Counted from the stretch's first letter, positions 10,805 to 21,789 are shown. The stretch: DNA of 64,000 bases from Ilex aquifolium (GCA_951799425.1 OX637392.1:34122093-34186092), one strand, 5' to 3'. Translations and numbers: made by a program. Notes: generated by a model not told the origin, from the letters alone.

Positions 10805-11170
10805 TTCGAATGTGAGTTGGCGTTCGAACGTTGTCTCTGTTTTTGCATTATGGGCATTCGAACGATGTATGGCGTTCGAACGTTTCTTCTGTCTTTGCAT
10901 TATGGGCGTTCGAACGCCAGATGTGGTCTGACCTTCTCACTCAAATAGCCTGTGGTCTTCTGTGAAGTTCATTTCCATACTCTATGCAGTAGTCTGTTCT
11001 TCAATCAACTCAAGTGCACGTTCGAACGTGATTTGGCGTTCAAACGTGGTACTCAAGTGCATCAGAACTTCAGAGTCTTCTTTCTTGGCTGTAACACGCC
11101 TTCTCTCAGTAGTCTGGTTTGCTTCATAGTTCAAGTGGACGTTTGAACGTGAGTTGGCGTTCGAACGTTC
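10805..11170. repeat. TTCGAA-palindrome cluster in LTR A
   Basis: About nine copies of a GCGTTCGAACGTT-like palindrome, near 10807, 10823, 10857, 10873, 10908, 11018, 11036, 11140 and 11157; most are perfect over eight to twelve bases. A phrase like CTTTGCATTATGGGCGTTCG repeats within the cluster. Position upstream of the TATA box suggests promoter or silencing control. Confidence 0.9.
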
Positions 11171-11354
11171 TTGGTGTGCTCCAAGCTTCGCCAATTTTGT
11201 TCTCTAATGTGCTGGTGTTACACTCAAGTGTCTTTCTTATTGTTCTTTGAGTCCTTGTTCACTTAAAGACCTGAAATGACATCACTTAAACTCCATCAAA
11301 GTACAATTAGTCTTAAAAATGGCATAGTAAAATGCTAATTTTAAGTGCTAATCA

Positions 11355-12276
11355 GCCAAATCAACTTGATTTACCTTTTTCATCTCTAGAGCTTCAAACT
11401 TTTGAGACAAGATAGTCATTTTTGCTCTTAGGTCATCATCTTCTTTCAAAATATACTTACCTACTTGGGAAGTAGATGGTTTGGCTTCAACAGTGGTAGG
11501 GTAGGCTGAGTCCCACATCTAAGAAGTATCAGATATGGTGTCAAAAAAATTGAATGCCTCCTCTGAAATTTTTTCCATGAACTCTCCTTGAGTCATCATT
11601 TCAACAAACTGACGTAGTCTAGTGGGCAAAGAATCATAGAAAAATCCTACCAGAGTCAAATTCTCAAAAGCATGGTGTGGGCAGGATTGGAGAAGATCCT
11701 TGAATCTCTCCTAACATTGGTAAAATGTTTCTCCCTCCTTAACCGAAAAATTCATGATTTTCCTTTTGAGTGCATTAGTACGGTGTAAAGGAAAAAACTT
11801 TCTAAAAAACTCATTCTGTAATGCTTGCCAGTTTGGTATTAAATGGGCCTTCAAAGAATTTAGCCACTGTTTAGCTTTGTCCTTTAAATAGAAAGGAAAA
11901 AGTTTCAACTTGGCCAGTTCAGAATTATCTTGGAATGTTCCACATACCTTCTCAAAATCCTTAATATGCAAATACGGATTTTCTGAATCAGGTCCATGAA
12001 ATTGAGGTAGTAGTTGCACTGTCCCTGAGTGGGCGCATTTGTAGGAAACACAGAACAAGAGGGGACACTGTTTTGTGTAGGATGTAAATAATCCCGTAGA
12101 GTTAGAATGTTAGGAACTTCCCCTTCTCTCTCAGGAACTTCTCCTCGCCTCTCATTATTGGCCATGTTATTATCAAAAGAGTCTGCTACTAATCAAGGTG
12201 AAGATGGTCCAGACTGATTTACAGACCCAACAGATTCTTTTAGCAAATTTTGAAAGCGAGGATCGTCCTCAGACAT
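11355..12276 (-). pseudogene. Athila B gag, truncated by insertion of A
   Basis: Starts at ATG 12276 with MSEDDPRFQNLLKESVGS, parallel to A's gag. A TGA near 12193 replaces an Arg codon and a shift near 12030 breaks the frame. From 12058 the capsid-like region reads VQLLPQFHGPDSENPYLHI and LQNEFFRKFFPLHRTNALKR. Further stops lie at 11711 and near 11520. The coiled segment ending KVNQVDLA stops at 11355, exactly where LTR A starts, before the zinc knuckle. Confidence 0.85.
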
Positions 12277-12362
12277 AAAATGAGAATTATATATAGTAGA
12301 TTAAAAATATATACAACAAATGAAGGTCTTTTCACCTTTTACTTTAAAAACACCTTTTTGGC

Positions 12363-12380
12363 TCCCCGACAACGGTGTCA
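12363..12380 (-). promoter_or_regulatory. Decayed primer-binding site of B
   Basis: Aligns with A's site at 9389-9406 but with three substitutions, all C-to-T/G-to-A type, as expected of an old methylated copy. Confidence 0.75.
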
Positions 12381-13463
12381 AAAACTTGACTTAATCCGAA
12401 ATGTGTACACCCAAGTGCAGGCAGTCAAGTTGTAGTTATAATCCGGTTAAGTCTAGAGTTGAATCCACAGTGTTTCGGAGTAAATAGTGACAAAAACCAA
12501 AGTGACTGAAACCCTTGAGATTTGAAGTTATGATGTTTATGAAATTTCCTGGACAGAATATAAGATTCTCTCCGAAGGGTTTTTCTAGACAAAATATAAT
12601 ATTCTCTCAAATGTAAAAGTCACCATTTAGCTCGAGGATCTGAACATGTGATCAATCATCCGGTTGTGATATTTGTGCTTAAGAACTCAATTAACCACTG
12701 TGTCAATAGCAAGTTAATTGGAGGATAAAGATGGACTGTGAGAATTAAGAGCATGGTTCTGATGTCTTTGTAGAGATTTACAAGAATTGTCTGTGCCGGG
12801 ACTCAACCCGTCTACAAACAAGCAAGTGATTCTACAAGTCATCCAACCACTGTGTTAGTATTCCATTCTTAGTTGAAACACAATAATGGTGAAGATTGAA
12901 ATGTAGTCATGATGATCTAGCTACAGTACTTGCAAAGAACCAATGAATCCTCCTATGCCAAGAATTATCTTGTCTTAGAAAGGACTCATGGTTGTACAAA
13001 GTACCTTAACTTTGCTAGATGCATTCAATCATTTAATAAGCAATCAAAAGATAAAGCATTGAGCATAAATGAAATGCACAAATATAACTTCCAAATGATT
13101 TATACATGTCCATCACCTCTTACTAAAGACTGAATGAGAAACTACTCACTCTTCATGGCTTTGAGAAAGCTAGAAAAGTGAGTGATTCTCATCCCTCCAA
13201 GTAGAGGAGTTACAAGGTAAAATAAACTACACAATGAGCCTATCTTCAACGAAGAATGAGTGAATCACTTTCCACCCTTCAGGGCTACAAGAGAGCTAGA
13301 AAGGTGGAAGAGTTTCACTCCTCTAAGTGAAGAAAGAAGCTTTTACAGTGGAAGCTAATTAAACTAATAATGAAAGTAGAAGAAAGCTAGTTACTTTTGG
13401 AGGATTTATTCCTCTTCCAAAAGATCTATATCTATCCCCCCCTATACAAGTCCAAAGAGGAGG

Positions 13464-13471
13464 TATTTATA
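13464..13471 (-). promoter_or_regulatory. TATA box of LTR B
   Basis: TATAAATA on the minus strand (TATAAATACCTCC), equivalent to the box at 10701 in LTR A. Confidence 0.62.
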
Positions 13472-13585
13472 GGCAAGGAGGAGGGGGTAAAGAAGAGTAA
13501 AAGAATAGTGCTAGGTGCTCAAAGTCCAAGTGAATGCCCCAAGATCGAGATGGAAAATCAACCACTCTGCATAATGTCTAGGGAA

Positions 13586-13912
13586 TACGTTCGAACGTGG
13601 TATGGCATTCAAACGTTGACTCCTGTCTTCTGTAATGGGCGTTCGAACGATAATTGGAGTTTGAACGTAATACTCAAGTGGCTTTTGTCTTCCATAGTAA
13701 AGTGTTGTAACTTGCCACATGTCATCACCCTAGCACTCTTCTGGGGTCCTCAAATAATTCAAGATAGCATTTGAATGTTGTACTCAAGTAGCTCTTTGTT
13801 CTTTTTCTCAGGGAATAGCTGCAACACATCATATGTCATCACCCTAGCACTGTTTTGGGGGCCCTCAATTATTTCAAGATGGCGTTCGAACGTGGATTGA
13901 CGTTCGAATGTG
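13586..13912. repeat. TTCGAA-palindrome cluster in LTR B
   Basis: Seven perfect or decayed copies of the CGTTCGAACG palindrome, near 13588, 13605, 13640, 13658, 13765, 13882 and 13900. Decayed copies mostly show CG changed to TG or CA, as expected from methylated CG loss. Confidence 0.86.
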
Positions 13913-14094
13913 GATGCCTTGCTTCAAACTTCTCTAATTTTCTTCCAAAACACATGGGTGTTGTATGAAAGGATGATGTTAGATTGACTTTAGTCCCTTG
14001 TACAATCTTTTTCCCTGAAATGTCATCATTGAAACTCTATCAAAGCATAATTAGTCTTATACAAGCATAGTAACTTGCTAATTTTAACTATTCA

Positions 14095-15773
14095 TCACCC
14101 AGCCCATGGCTTGGTCTTCCAAGCTAACAATACCCCGCAATTCGAGCTCACTGGCTAGCCTTGCTTGCTTGTGCCTAATGTGCCTATGTTTGTGCTGCCT
14201 TCCTCATCCATGCATGGAGCTTCTACCAAACGACGGGTCCCATCGATTATTAGCCCCACATCGTAGGTCTCGAACTTTGGAATGTCTTGCCTACACCCAT
14301 GACAAGCATTTATTGGGCTCGTGCCTTGCTTTGGTGTGCCAAGGCTTAGAGGCAAAGGGGTCTCTGGGGAAGCTGGTCTAGCACACCCTTCGCAAAGCAC
14401 TCCCCCTATAATAGATTTAGCAAGCAAATCCCTATTGGTAACAACAGACATACTTTAAGCCGAGGAGTCATACTAACTTAAGCCAGGGGCATAGTCGTTG
14501 CATGCCACTTGAGCCTTTGCCGAACCACTTTGTTTCCAAACCAAGTACATGACCAAGTCCTTAGGAAGCCAACTTTGAACTAAGGGTTTGCTTCACCAAG
14601 CACAACCAAATTTGGCTATTGGGTGAGGTAGCCACATGCCAAAGCCGAGCCAACAAGGTAAGGGGGTAACACCTTGCCCTTAGTGAATGAGAAAGTTTTC
14701 TTGTTTGTTTTTGTCATGTATACCAACATGACTTCATAACCATAATTTTAACCTAGGGCCTCAATTATTCTTGGGCTACCCTGATCCATAAATGGAACAA
14801 AGATTTGATTCATGAAAACACAAAAGTTAAGCGACAAACGAAGACTCGATTACCTTTAAGCAGATGTGGTTTGAAAGTTCTCCTTGTTGGCTTTGTGCCC
14901 TCAGATTTTGGTCCTGATTGCCTCACAATCACTCTTATCAATCACATCATTCATCAATTGTATATCTATAACATATGATACATAAAGAGTAAACAACTTT
15001 AAGACACGAAGAAATAGAGTAGTAAAAATTAAATTTTTGGTATATATTGTCCAAACATGGTACTGAGTATATGACTATGAAATCAACCTTTTAGAGTCCA
15101 TCTGGTAGCACAAAATCTCGTAAAAGAACATAAAATGATTTATATAAGGACATGCATTTTCTAAATCAACTCGATACTTGTGATTTCAAGGAGGTACATC
15201 TTTCTTTTGTTGGTTGGCTTAAAATCTAAAATCCGAAAATTTTATAAAATTTCTACCAAAGGCACTTACAGGCCATAACTCTGCAGCTATTTAGGAACCT
15301 TCTAGCCTCAAGAGTTATGAGGATATAAAACATACTCAAAGTAAATACTGGTAAAAAATAACTAATAACATAAAGTTATGATAATCTAAAACATACTCAA
15401 AGTACATTCCAATATAGTTGAAAATTCTAATCTCATTATAATGCCTCAAGCCTCTCCTAAAATAACCAATCTAAAAACAATAGAACATTAGAACAATCAA
15501 CATCCATCAGATGGAATTAATATCCAACAGGCAACAACCCCCATTGATGAAATATGGGAATTGTCAAATAGATAAAAAAATCACCAATTCAAAAACAACA
15601 GAACATTTCAATTGTTGGAATTTGGGTTCTCTTTCGTAGCAGTAGCCTTATTAAACGAAATTAGGAAAAGCATGGACTCATGAAACCCTCCACCCATGTG
15701 GAATTGTAAGTTAGAGAAAGAATAGTATAAAAGAAAATTGAGAACAAAAACCTATTTCTTTAATTAGTATAGA
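14095..15773. other. Unidentified DNA flanking B and C
   Basis: I recognise no coding domain, repeat family or RNA gene here. The left part (14095-14900) has moderate GC with short frames without recognisable motifs; the right part (14900-15770) is AT-rich. It is the host sequence into which B (left) and C (right, duplication ATAGA at 15769-15773) were inserted. Confidence 0.55.
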
Positions 15774-16723
15774 TGTGAGATCCCAAATTGTAGAAGTATT
15801 TTACGTATAAAATATTAGGAGTTTTGAGGTGAAAGTATAAGAAATATTTAAATTTTGTGGTTTATATATAATAAGTTAAACAAATGGGAGCAAAGTATAA
15901 ATATATGTAACTGTTTTGTTGGTTAGTCTTCACCAATGTGAATGACTTTGAAAAGGTAGCTAAAGAAAAAAAAAGATAAAAAGAAAAAAAAATAGAGAGA
16001 GAATTGGTAAATGGACAACTGTCCTTTGTGGTGGTGATTCATAGTGTACGTGTGTGAGTGAAAGTTAATGGGAGGTGTATGTCATGTTTTCCATAAAAGG
16101 GTAAAAAAAAAAGGGAAGAAGGGAAATGCAGATGAGATAGAGACAAAGAGTTGGGATTTCTGATGTAGAGTTTACTCGATGCCGCTCAAATTTTTGAAAT
16201 GAGATAATACCTTAAGGTAAGGGGTGGTATGCAATATGCTCTCCTTAAGTCTCTTTGCAAAGAGTATTTATTTGACTATCCTCTAATTTGTATTCCATAT
16301 TGTGATATCATTATTTTTCAAATTTTGATTGAATATCATTGAATATTTTGATCTCATTGATCGTGTTCTGCAGATATTAAGATGGGATCATGGCAATCAA
16401 TAGCTGATGCATCGCCAGCAAAGAGACACTGAGATCGGGTTGAGGTGAGATAATTGTTGAGGTGTCAGATCTATGTTAAGATCTTACATGACGTGTGACA
16501 TGCAAATATGATATTTGTATCTGTTGATTGAGATACTTTGTGATACTCGATTATTTGGTATTTAAGGTCCTTGAGCATATTTTTCCTCGTCCTATTGTAT
16601 ACTTCCCCGCTTTATTTAATATTTTTAGGTTGATTTTAGAGAAAAGATCGGAATAAGATAATCAAAGTATTAAAGACGAGAAGATGTTGATATAATTGAT
16701 GTTTTATTCGTATTGATAGATTT
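15774..16723 (+). repeat. C 5' LTR, first part
   Basis: Matches 19493-20440 and is interrupted by solo LTR K after the target GATTT. The LTR resumes at 19036-19170; the two parts together give about 1,085 bp, against 1,087 bp for the intact 3' LTR. Confidence 0.9.
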
Positions 16724-18434
16724 TGTAACGCCCCAAATACCCCCTTGGACGGCATTACATACTAACAACCATTTACACCATGAGAGCACTAATAAAATCA
16801 TCCATAAATAAGACTTCATAACAATCATTCCTTAATTTAACAAAATTCGGGCGGAGTCTCCTTTGTTCGGGGAGCTCTACCCAAAACACAACCTATGCAA
16901 TTATACTACATCGACCACACCGGGTCCATTTATCTATAAAATATTTATAACATTATCCCAAAAGATTTCCATTCACCGTATGTAATACCCACAATAACGT
17001 TCCAAAAGAATAAGCCAAGTCATGGCCACAATATCAAAAGAATATGTCCAACAATGGCATTTACATTTCCAAAGACTTAAACTAGTATAACGCAGCGGAA
17101 TAACAAAATACTAGACTGTACATGATCTCAAAGTAATTTCTCTAGTCTAGTACAAAAGAAACTTATAGTTCTACATGTCCACCTCGGGATCTAGATTCCC
17201 CTCGGGTGGGGCCTCCCAACACCCCGGTTCGTCAACTCCGAGATTCTCCTTTAGCACCAAATCTGAAAAGGTTTAACTGTAGGGGGTGAGCACTAAGCTC
17301 TGTAGCAACATTCCTCCCAAACTCGAACAAGGTTTATAAAAGCATATAAATTGGCCGGTCTCATTTCACAAATAGCGTATATAATCTTTGAAGTAAAACG
17401 GGGACATTTTAGAATGGATCTCAAGTTTAAGTAGCAACAGTAATTTAAATGAACAGTAAAAGAAACCAAGATCCAATACATATCCATTTCCCAAAATCTA
17501 AACCATTTTCCCACAATAATACAATAATTCATAACTTGAATATTCCACAACCACATGTATATGTATCTCAAACATGATGTGAGGCAAACCCCATGAATCA
17601 ACACATTGAGTAATATCTAGCCCACACACACCCACACAAATCTTATCAAAGATATCCATCCTTTAGGAAGGGCGTATGTCATACCAATGGCAGTGACGTA
17701 TCCAACCCAGGTATTAGTATACTAACCCTCTGACACGGCACCCGTGAGCAATATCGGTTTAGTCTTACCAAAGCACTAACCCCACTACGAGTGGTAGGAA
17801 AAATACCAACCCACACGGAGCAAGCAACACGTCTACCCACTCTACGATATCTCGTCAAAGGCCACCCATGGTCATCCCACACTCATAAGAGATACAATAC
17901 CAACCCAATTTCACAATTTACAAGTATATCTTAAAAACCCCCAAATTTATCACATGACAATTTCAATAAACAGTGACAAAAATACAAGAGATCCCCACAA
18001 CATCATTTTATTACTCAACACAAGTACTATGGTTTCAAAATCAATAATAAAGGAAGAATTTAAGAAGAAAATTCATCACTCTCCAAAAACTAGGGTTTTG
18101 AAACACAAAAAGAGATTTCATGGGTATTCCACCCTAACTTTGTTAAAAACATGTAATCTTTGCCCAAAAGACTAACTAAGGATGATTTCCTATCATATAT
18201 ATATAACATTTAAAGCAAACCATACATATATACATAAGCCCTAACCTCAATGTAAGAGAAAGAGAAGAAATCCCCTACCTTCTTCTTCCTTAGTGTTCTT
18301 TGAGGAACTTGAAGTTTTGATCCTCTTCAATGTGTAAATCCTCTCTTGATCTTGTGTTTTCCCCTTCTTTCTTCCTCCCTAAGATTATCTAGGGTTAGAA
18401 ATGTTGAAATGAGGCAAAGAGAGGCGTCCTTATG

Positions 18435-18442
18435 TATTTATA
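18435..18442 (-). promoter_or_regulatory. TATA box of solo LTR K
   Basis: TATAAATA on the minus strand, 53 bases downstream of the nearest TTCGAA palindrome in the direction of transcription. Confidence 0.65.
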
Positions 18443-18494
18443 GTTAAAGAAATGGCCTTCTGTGCGCGATTCTGAAGTTCAGAATTCGTAACTC

Positions 18495-18640
18495 ACGTTC
18501 GAACGTTATTGGCGTTCGAACGTCACTTTGGCGTTCGAACGTTGGTTGCTCCCAGTACTTTTGCATTTCCATCAGAGCTCTGCAGACACCAAAGTACTGG
18601 GACTCCCTCACGTTCGAACGTCGATTCACGTTCAAACGTC
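18495..18640. repeat. TTCGAA-palindrome cassette around a hairpin in LTR K
   Basis: ACGTTCGAACGT at 18495-18506 and 18610-18621, CGTTCGAACG at 18513-18522 and 18532-18541, and a one-mismatch copy at 18628-18639. Between the groups lies an inverted repeat, CCCAGTACTTT (18551-18561) against AAAGTACTGGG (18591-18601). The palindrome is the one found in Athila LTRs A and B. Confidence 0.93.
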
Positions 18641-19035
18641 ATCCCAGTTTCTGCTGAAACTTCCAGTGAAGTTTTGGTCTATTTAGAGATTGATTTGGAA
18701 AATTTTTGTGAAATACTCTTTTGTAGCCCTGGAAGTATGCTATCTACTGTCAAAATTTCAGAGCCAACGGACATTATAATAAAAATTTATGATCAAAATA
18801 CTAGGAAGTGTCCAAAATCCTTTCTACCCAAGTTTTCTCTTAAATGTGCTTTCATTCCGAAAATCTTCCTAGCTTCTAATACATACCCTATTACACCGCC
18901 TAATATTTTTATCTCTACTTTTCCAATCTACCCAAATTCAAACACACATCACTACGCATATCCCCATTTTTACAACAATTATTTACTATATATCTATATA
19001 CATTTATAAAAGAAAATGAGGGGTGTTACAGATTT

Positions 19036-19170
19036 ATTGATGTTGACAAATTTATTTGTATTGGGATATAATTTTGATAAATGAAATTTTATTGGGAAAA
19101 ATTAACACTATTATTTTTATTTGACTGTTTTTATATCAATTAATGTCTTAGAAAAATTTGGGGCTTTACA
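19036..19170 (+). repeat. C 5' LTR, second part
   Basis: Continuation of the C LTR after K, ending GGGGCTTTACA, two bases before the primer-binding site. Confidence 0.88.
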
Positions 19171-19172
19171 AT

Positions 19173-19184
19173 TGGTATCAGAGC
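19173..19184 (+). promoter_or_regulatory. C primer-binding site (initiator Met type)
   Basis: TGGTATCAGAGC two bases after the LTR, the site complementary to initiator-Met tRNA used by many plant LTR elements. Confidence 0.88.
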
Positions 19185-19492
19185 TTAGGCTTCAGATCTT
19201 ATATGGAATTTGTAGGAAGCGTGTTCATTGTGGTTTCGATGTGAGATCAAACAACTAGGAAAAAGAAAAGAAAAAAAAAAAAGAGCTTGGTGGTGGAAGT
19301 TCTAAACGTTTGGAAAAGATGGAAAGATAGCTTTTGGATAATTACATGAAGGTCCTCCTTATTTATAAACATGTTACATATATGTTTAAATCGTGGAGGA
19401 TGTAGAAAAATAATAATTATGTGCCGTGGAAATCAATAGCTTAAGGAATTTCAGGGACGAAATTCTTTTTAGGAGGGTAGATTGTGAGATCC
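19185..19492 (+). other. C internal region and polypurine tract
   Basis: About 300 non-coding bases between primer site and 3' LTR. The end reads GGACGAAATTC and then TTTTAGGAGGGTAGA, a polypurine tract just before TGTGAGATCC. No frame encodes a recognisable domain. Confidence 0.8.
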
Positions 19493-20579
19493 CAAATTTT
19501 TAGAAGTATTTTAAGTATAAAATATTAGGAGTTTTGAGGTAAAAGTATAAGGAATATTTAAATTTTGTGGTTGATATATAATAAGTGAAACAAAGGGGAG
19601 CAAAGGATAAATACATGTAACTTTTGCGTTGGTTAGTATTTACCAACGTGAATGACTTTGAAAAGGTAGCTAAAGAAACAAAGAAATACAAAAAGAAAAG
19701 AAAAAGAGAGAATTGGTGAATGGACAACTGTCTTTTATGGTGGTGACTCATAGTGTACGTGTGTGAGTGAGAGTTAATGGGTGGTGTGTGTCGTGTTTTC
19801 CATAAAAGGGTAACAAAAAAAAAAAAGGGGGAAGAAAGGAAATTCAAACGAGATAGAGTTAAAGAGTTGGGATTTCTAATGTAGAGTTTACATGATGCTG
19901 CTCAAATTTGTGAAATGAGATAATACCTTAAGGTACAGAGTGGTATGCAATATGCTCTCCTTAAGTCTCTTTGCAAAGAGTATTTGTTTTACTATCCTCT
20001 GATTTGTAGTCCATATTGTGATATCATTATTTTTGAAATTTTAATTAAATATCGTTGAATATTTTGATCTCATTGATTGAGTTTTGCGGATATTGAGACG
20101 GGTTCGTGGCAGCCAATAGCCGATGCATCGCCAGCCAAGAGACTTATGAGATCGGGTTGAGGTGGGATGATTTGTGAGGTGTCAGATCTGTGTTCGGATC
20201 TTGCATGACGTGTGATATGTAAATATGATATTTGTATCTGTTGATTGAGATACTTTGTGATACTCGATTATCCGGTATTTAATATCCTTGAGCATATTTT
20301 TTCCTCGTCATTTTGTATACTTCCCCGCTTTATTTAATATTTTCAAGCTGATTTTAGAGAAAATATTAGAACGAGATAATTAGAGTATTAAAGACAAGAA
20401 GATGTTGATATAATTGATATTTTATTCGTATTGAGAGGTTTATTGATATTGACAGATTTATTTGTATTGGGATATCATTTTGATAAATGAAATTTTATTG
20501 GGACAAATTAGCGCTCTGTTATTTTTATTTGAGTGTTTTTATATCAATTAATGTCTTTGGAAAAATTCGGGGCTTTACA
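19493..20579 (+). repeat. C 3' LTR
   Basis: 1,087-bp direct repeat of the interrupted 5' LTR, followed by the ATAGA duplication at 20580-20584. Confidence 0.92.
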
Positions 20580-20593
20580 ATAGATTTGAATAT

Positions 20594-21333
20594 TATGGGG
20601 GCTTATGTCTTGCAATTGCCGGTTGGCACCCTCCTTGGGAGGCTAATGCTTGTTGACACCCACTTGGGTGGCTCCCTGCCTGTCGACACCTTGCTAGGGA
20701 GGTCCATGTTGGTCGGCACCTCATACCTAAACTACCTAGGGTTTGTCTCCTCCTTTCCAATCAAACTACTACTAGCTCTCTCACCCACCTTTGCTAGGAG
20801 ACTCCTACCAGCTAAGGACCAACCTAGGTCCTAGAATTCTAGTACGATGCTACTCCGAACAATTAGGAGCTAATGATAAGGACCTAGGAGCAAGAGTCCA
20901 AGTATGATACTACTACGAATAAGCAGGACCTAATGATAACGTATCCTGGTCTACTCTACCCTGAACAACCAGGTGCTAATGATAAGGACCTAGGAGCAAG
21001 AGTGTAGGTTTAACTCTACCACGAATATCTAGGAGCTGGTGATGAGGTCCATCATATCACAACCTAGAGTTCGGGTTTCGTTAGGACATAGATTCCCAAC
21101 ATTATAAATAAAGGCCTCTGGGTACCAGCCACCAGGTAAGGGATTCAATCCTAGCAAATTCACTCCAAACTCTTCTTTGACTTGCGATCTGACTTAAACA
21201 TCAGAGTCCCTTTGGCCGCCTTCAGCCATCAATTCACCTAAGTGTTCTCTTGCCTTGCAAGTTACTCAAGGTTTCCTCGTCTTCCTCTCTGTCCGTACGA
21301 GGTGGAGACTCATATTGCAAAATTATCCCCACA
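20594..21333 (+). repeat. E 5' LTR
   Basis: About 740 bp. U3 holds three to four degenerate units of 30-37 bases (20612-20730) with short inverted pieces such as CTCCTTGGGAGG, then a repeated phrase GCTAATGATAAGGACCTAGG at about 20869 and 20972. TATAAATA is at 21103-21110 and U5 follows. Confidence 0.75.
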
Positions 21334-21337
21334 TAAT

Positions 21338-21355
21338 TGGCCCCATCTATGGAAA
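21338..21355 (+). promoter_or_regulatory. Decayed E primer-binding site
   Basis: TGGCCCCATCTATGGAAA differs from the R1 site TGGCGCCGTCTGTGGGAA at four positions, three of them G-to-A. The following GACTAAGTTT also matches the base order after the R1 site. Confidence 0.7.
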
Positions 21356-21469
21356 AAGACTAAGTTTTTCAGCAACCAAGAAGCTTTGAGCCATGTCAAG
21401 CTAAAGAAGCCACGACCCAATAACGAGTCACACAGTACCCTTACTCCCTCCAATTTTAGAAGACCTTTT

Positions 21470-21789
21470 CGTAGCCTCAAGCTAACCACCATGGTTGCAC
21501 CTTAATGCTCCTTTGCCTCTAGCCAACCTTCTTGGTTGCAACTCAAGCCAACCTTCATGGTTTCACCTCAAGGAAACTTCGCCTCAAGCCAACCTCCATA
21601 GTTGTACCACAAGCCAACCTCTGTGGTTGCACCTCGAGTCAAACTCCTTGGTTGACCTCCAGCCAACCTCCATGGTTGTATCGTAAGCCAAGCTCTACAC
21701 CTCAAGGCTCCTTCGCCTCAAGCTAACCTCCGTGGTTGCATCTCAAGCCAACCTACTTGGTTGCACCTCAAGCCAACCTACTTGGTTAC
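21470..21789. repeat. E minisatellite, left half (about 25 bp unit)
   Basis: Degenerate copies of CTCAAGCCAACCTCCATGG followed by TTGCAC. The array is interrupted by D and resumes at 30221-30560, so D landed inside it. Confidence 0.9.

Larger units (their letters stand above)
1..11354 (-). mobile_element. Athila-type Ty3/gypsy retrotransposon A (left end beyond window)
   Basis: The element reads on the minus strand: 5' LTR at 9413-11354, primer-binding site at 9389-9406, gag below 9292, then protease and reverse transcriptase running off the left edge. Lineage is inferred from the Athila-style RT (FMDDF active site), the protease context DLGVSVNLLP, the knuckle CGICALTGHPTGEC and a primer site of the Asp-tRNA type. 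Its 5' LTR end at 11354 abuts the gag of a second Athila copy (B), so A inserted into B. R1 (2447-7986) later inserted into A between the Gag knuckle and the protease. The other LTR and second target-site copy lie outside the window. Confidence 0.88.
9413..11354 (-). repeat. Athila A 5' LTR (1.94 kb)
   Basis: Read on the minus strand it begins TGATTAGCACTTAAAATTAG at 11354 and ends in TCA at 9413, six bases before the primer site. Both boundaries match the related LTR B in position and motif. It contains a TATA box at 10701-10708 and about nine TTCGAA-centred palindromes at 10805-11170. Its partner LTR is outside the window. Confidence 0.85.
11355..14094 (-). mobile_element. Athila-type retrotransposon B (5' part only)
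   Basis: Minus-strand LTR (12387-14094), decayed primer site and gag reading down to 11355, where the 5' end of element A interrupts it. The rest of B should lie beyond A's far end, left of the window. B resembles A in gag and in LTR ends but is clearly diverged, so it is another member of the family and the older host of A. Confidence 0.85.
12387..14094 (-). repeat. Athila B 5' LTR (1.71 kb)
   Basis: Minus-strand start TGAATAGTTAAAATTAGC at 14094, end at 12387 (TCA). The order matches LTR A: U5 motif GTGTACACCCAAGTGCAGGC, a TATA box at 13464-13471, then the palindrome cluster. Confidence 0.83.
16724..19030 (-). mobile_element. K: solo LTR of a Tekay-like chromovirus
   Basis: 2,307 bp with ends TGTAACGCC and GGTGTTACA and perfect GATTT duplications (16719-16723 and 19031-19035). 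It contains no internal region, so it is a solo LTR left by recombination between two LTRs. It is homologous along its length to the D LTRs, which set its orientation as minus. On that strand the TTCGAA-palindrome cluster comes first, then the TATA box, then a long leader containing AAACCCTAG-type motifs. Confidence 0.9.
15774..20579 (+). mobile_element. C: minimal LTR element with chromovirus-like ends
   Basis: Two LTRs of about 1,085-1,087 bp (after removing insertion K) begin TGTGAGATCCC and end GGGGCTTTACA. They enclose only 322 bases and are flanked by perfect ATAGA duplications (15769-15773 and 20580-20584). The internal part has an initiator-Met-type primer site (TGGTATCAGAGC) and, before the 3' LTR, CAGGGACGAAATTC, the phrase typical of Tekay/Del chromovirus 3' ends. 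It has no coding capacity, so it is a TRIM-like derivative that would need enzymes in trans. Confidence 0.9.

Noticed and set aside
14155-14451. Minus-strand 98-codon frame
   Set aside because: No recognisable motif, no conserved neighbour; overlaps an equal-sized frame on the other strand.
17293-17882. Minus-strand frames rich in Cys, Trp and Tyr, repeated in the D LTRs (22341-22986, 28382-29027)
   Set aside because: They lie inside chromovirus LTRs and recur because the LTR recurs; the frames differ between copies and show no domain.
19173-19184. tRNA-like sequence TGGTATCAGAGC (also at 27814 and 44445)
   Set aside because: These are primer-binding sites complementary to a tRNA 3' end, placed just after LTRs; no tRNA cloverleaf is present.
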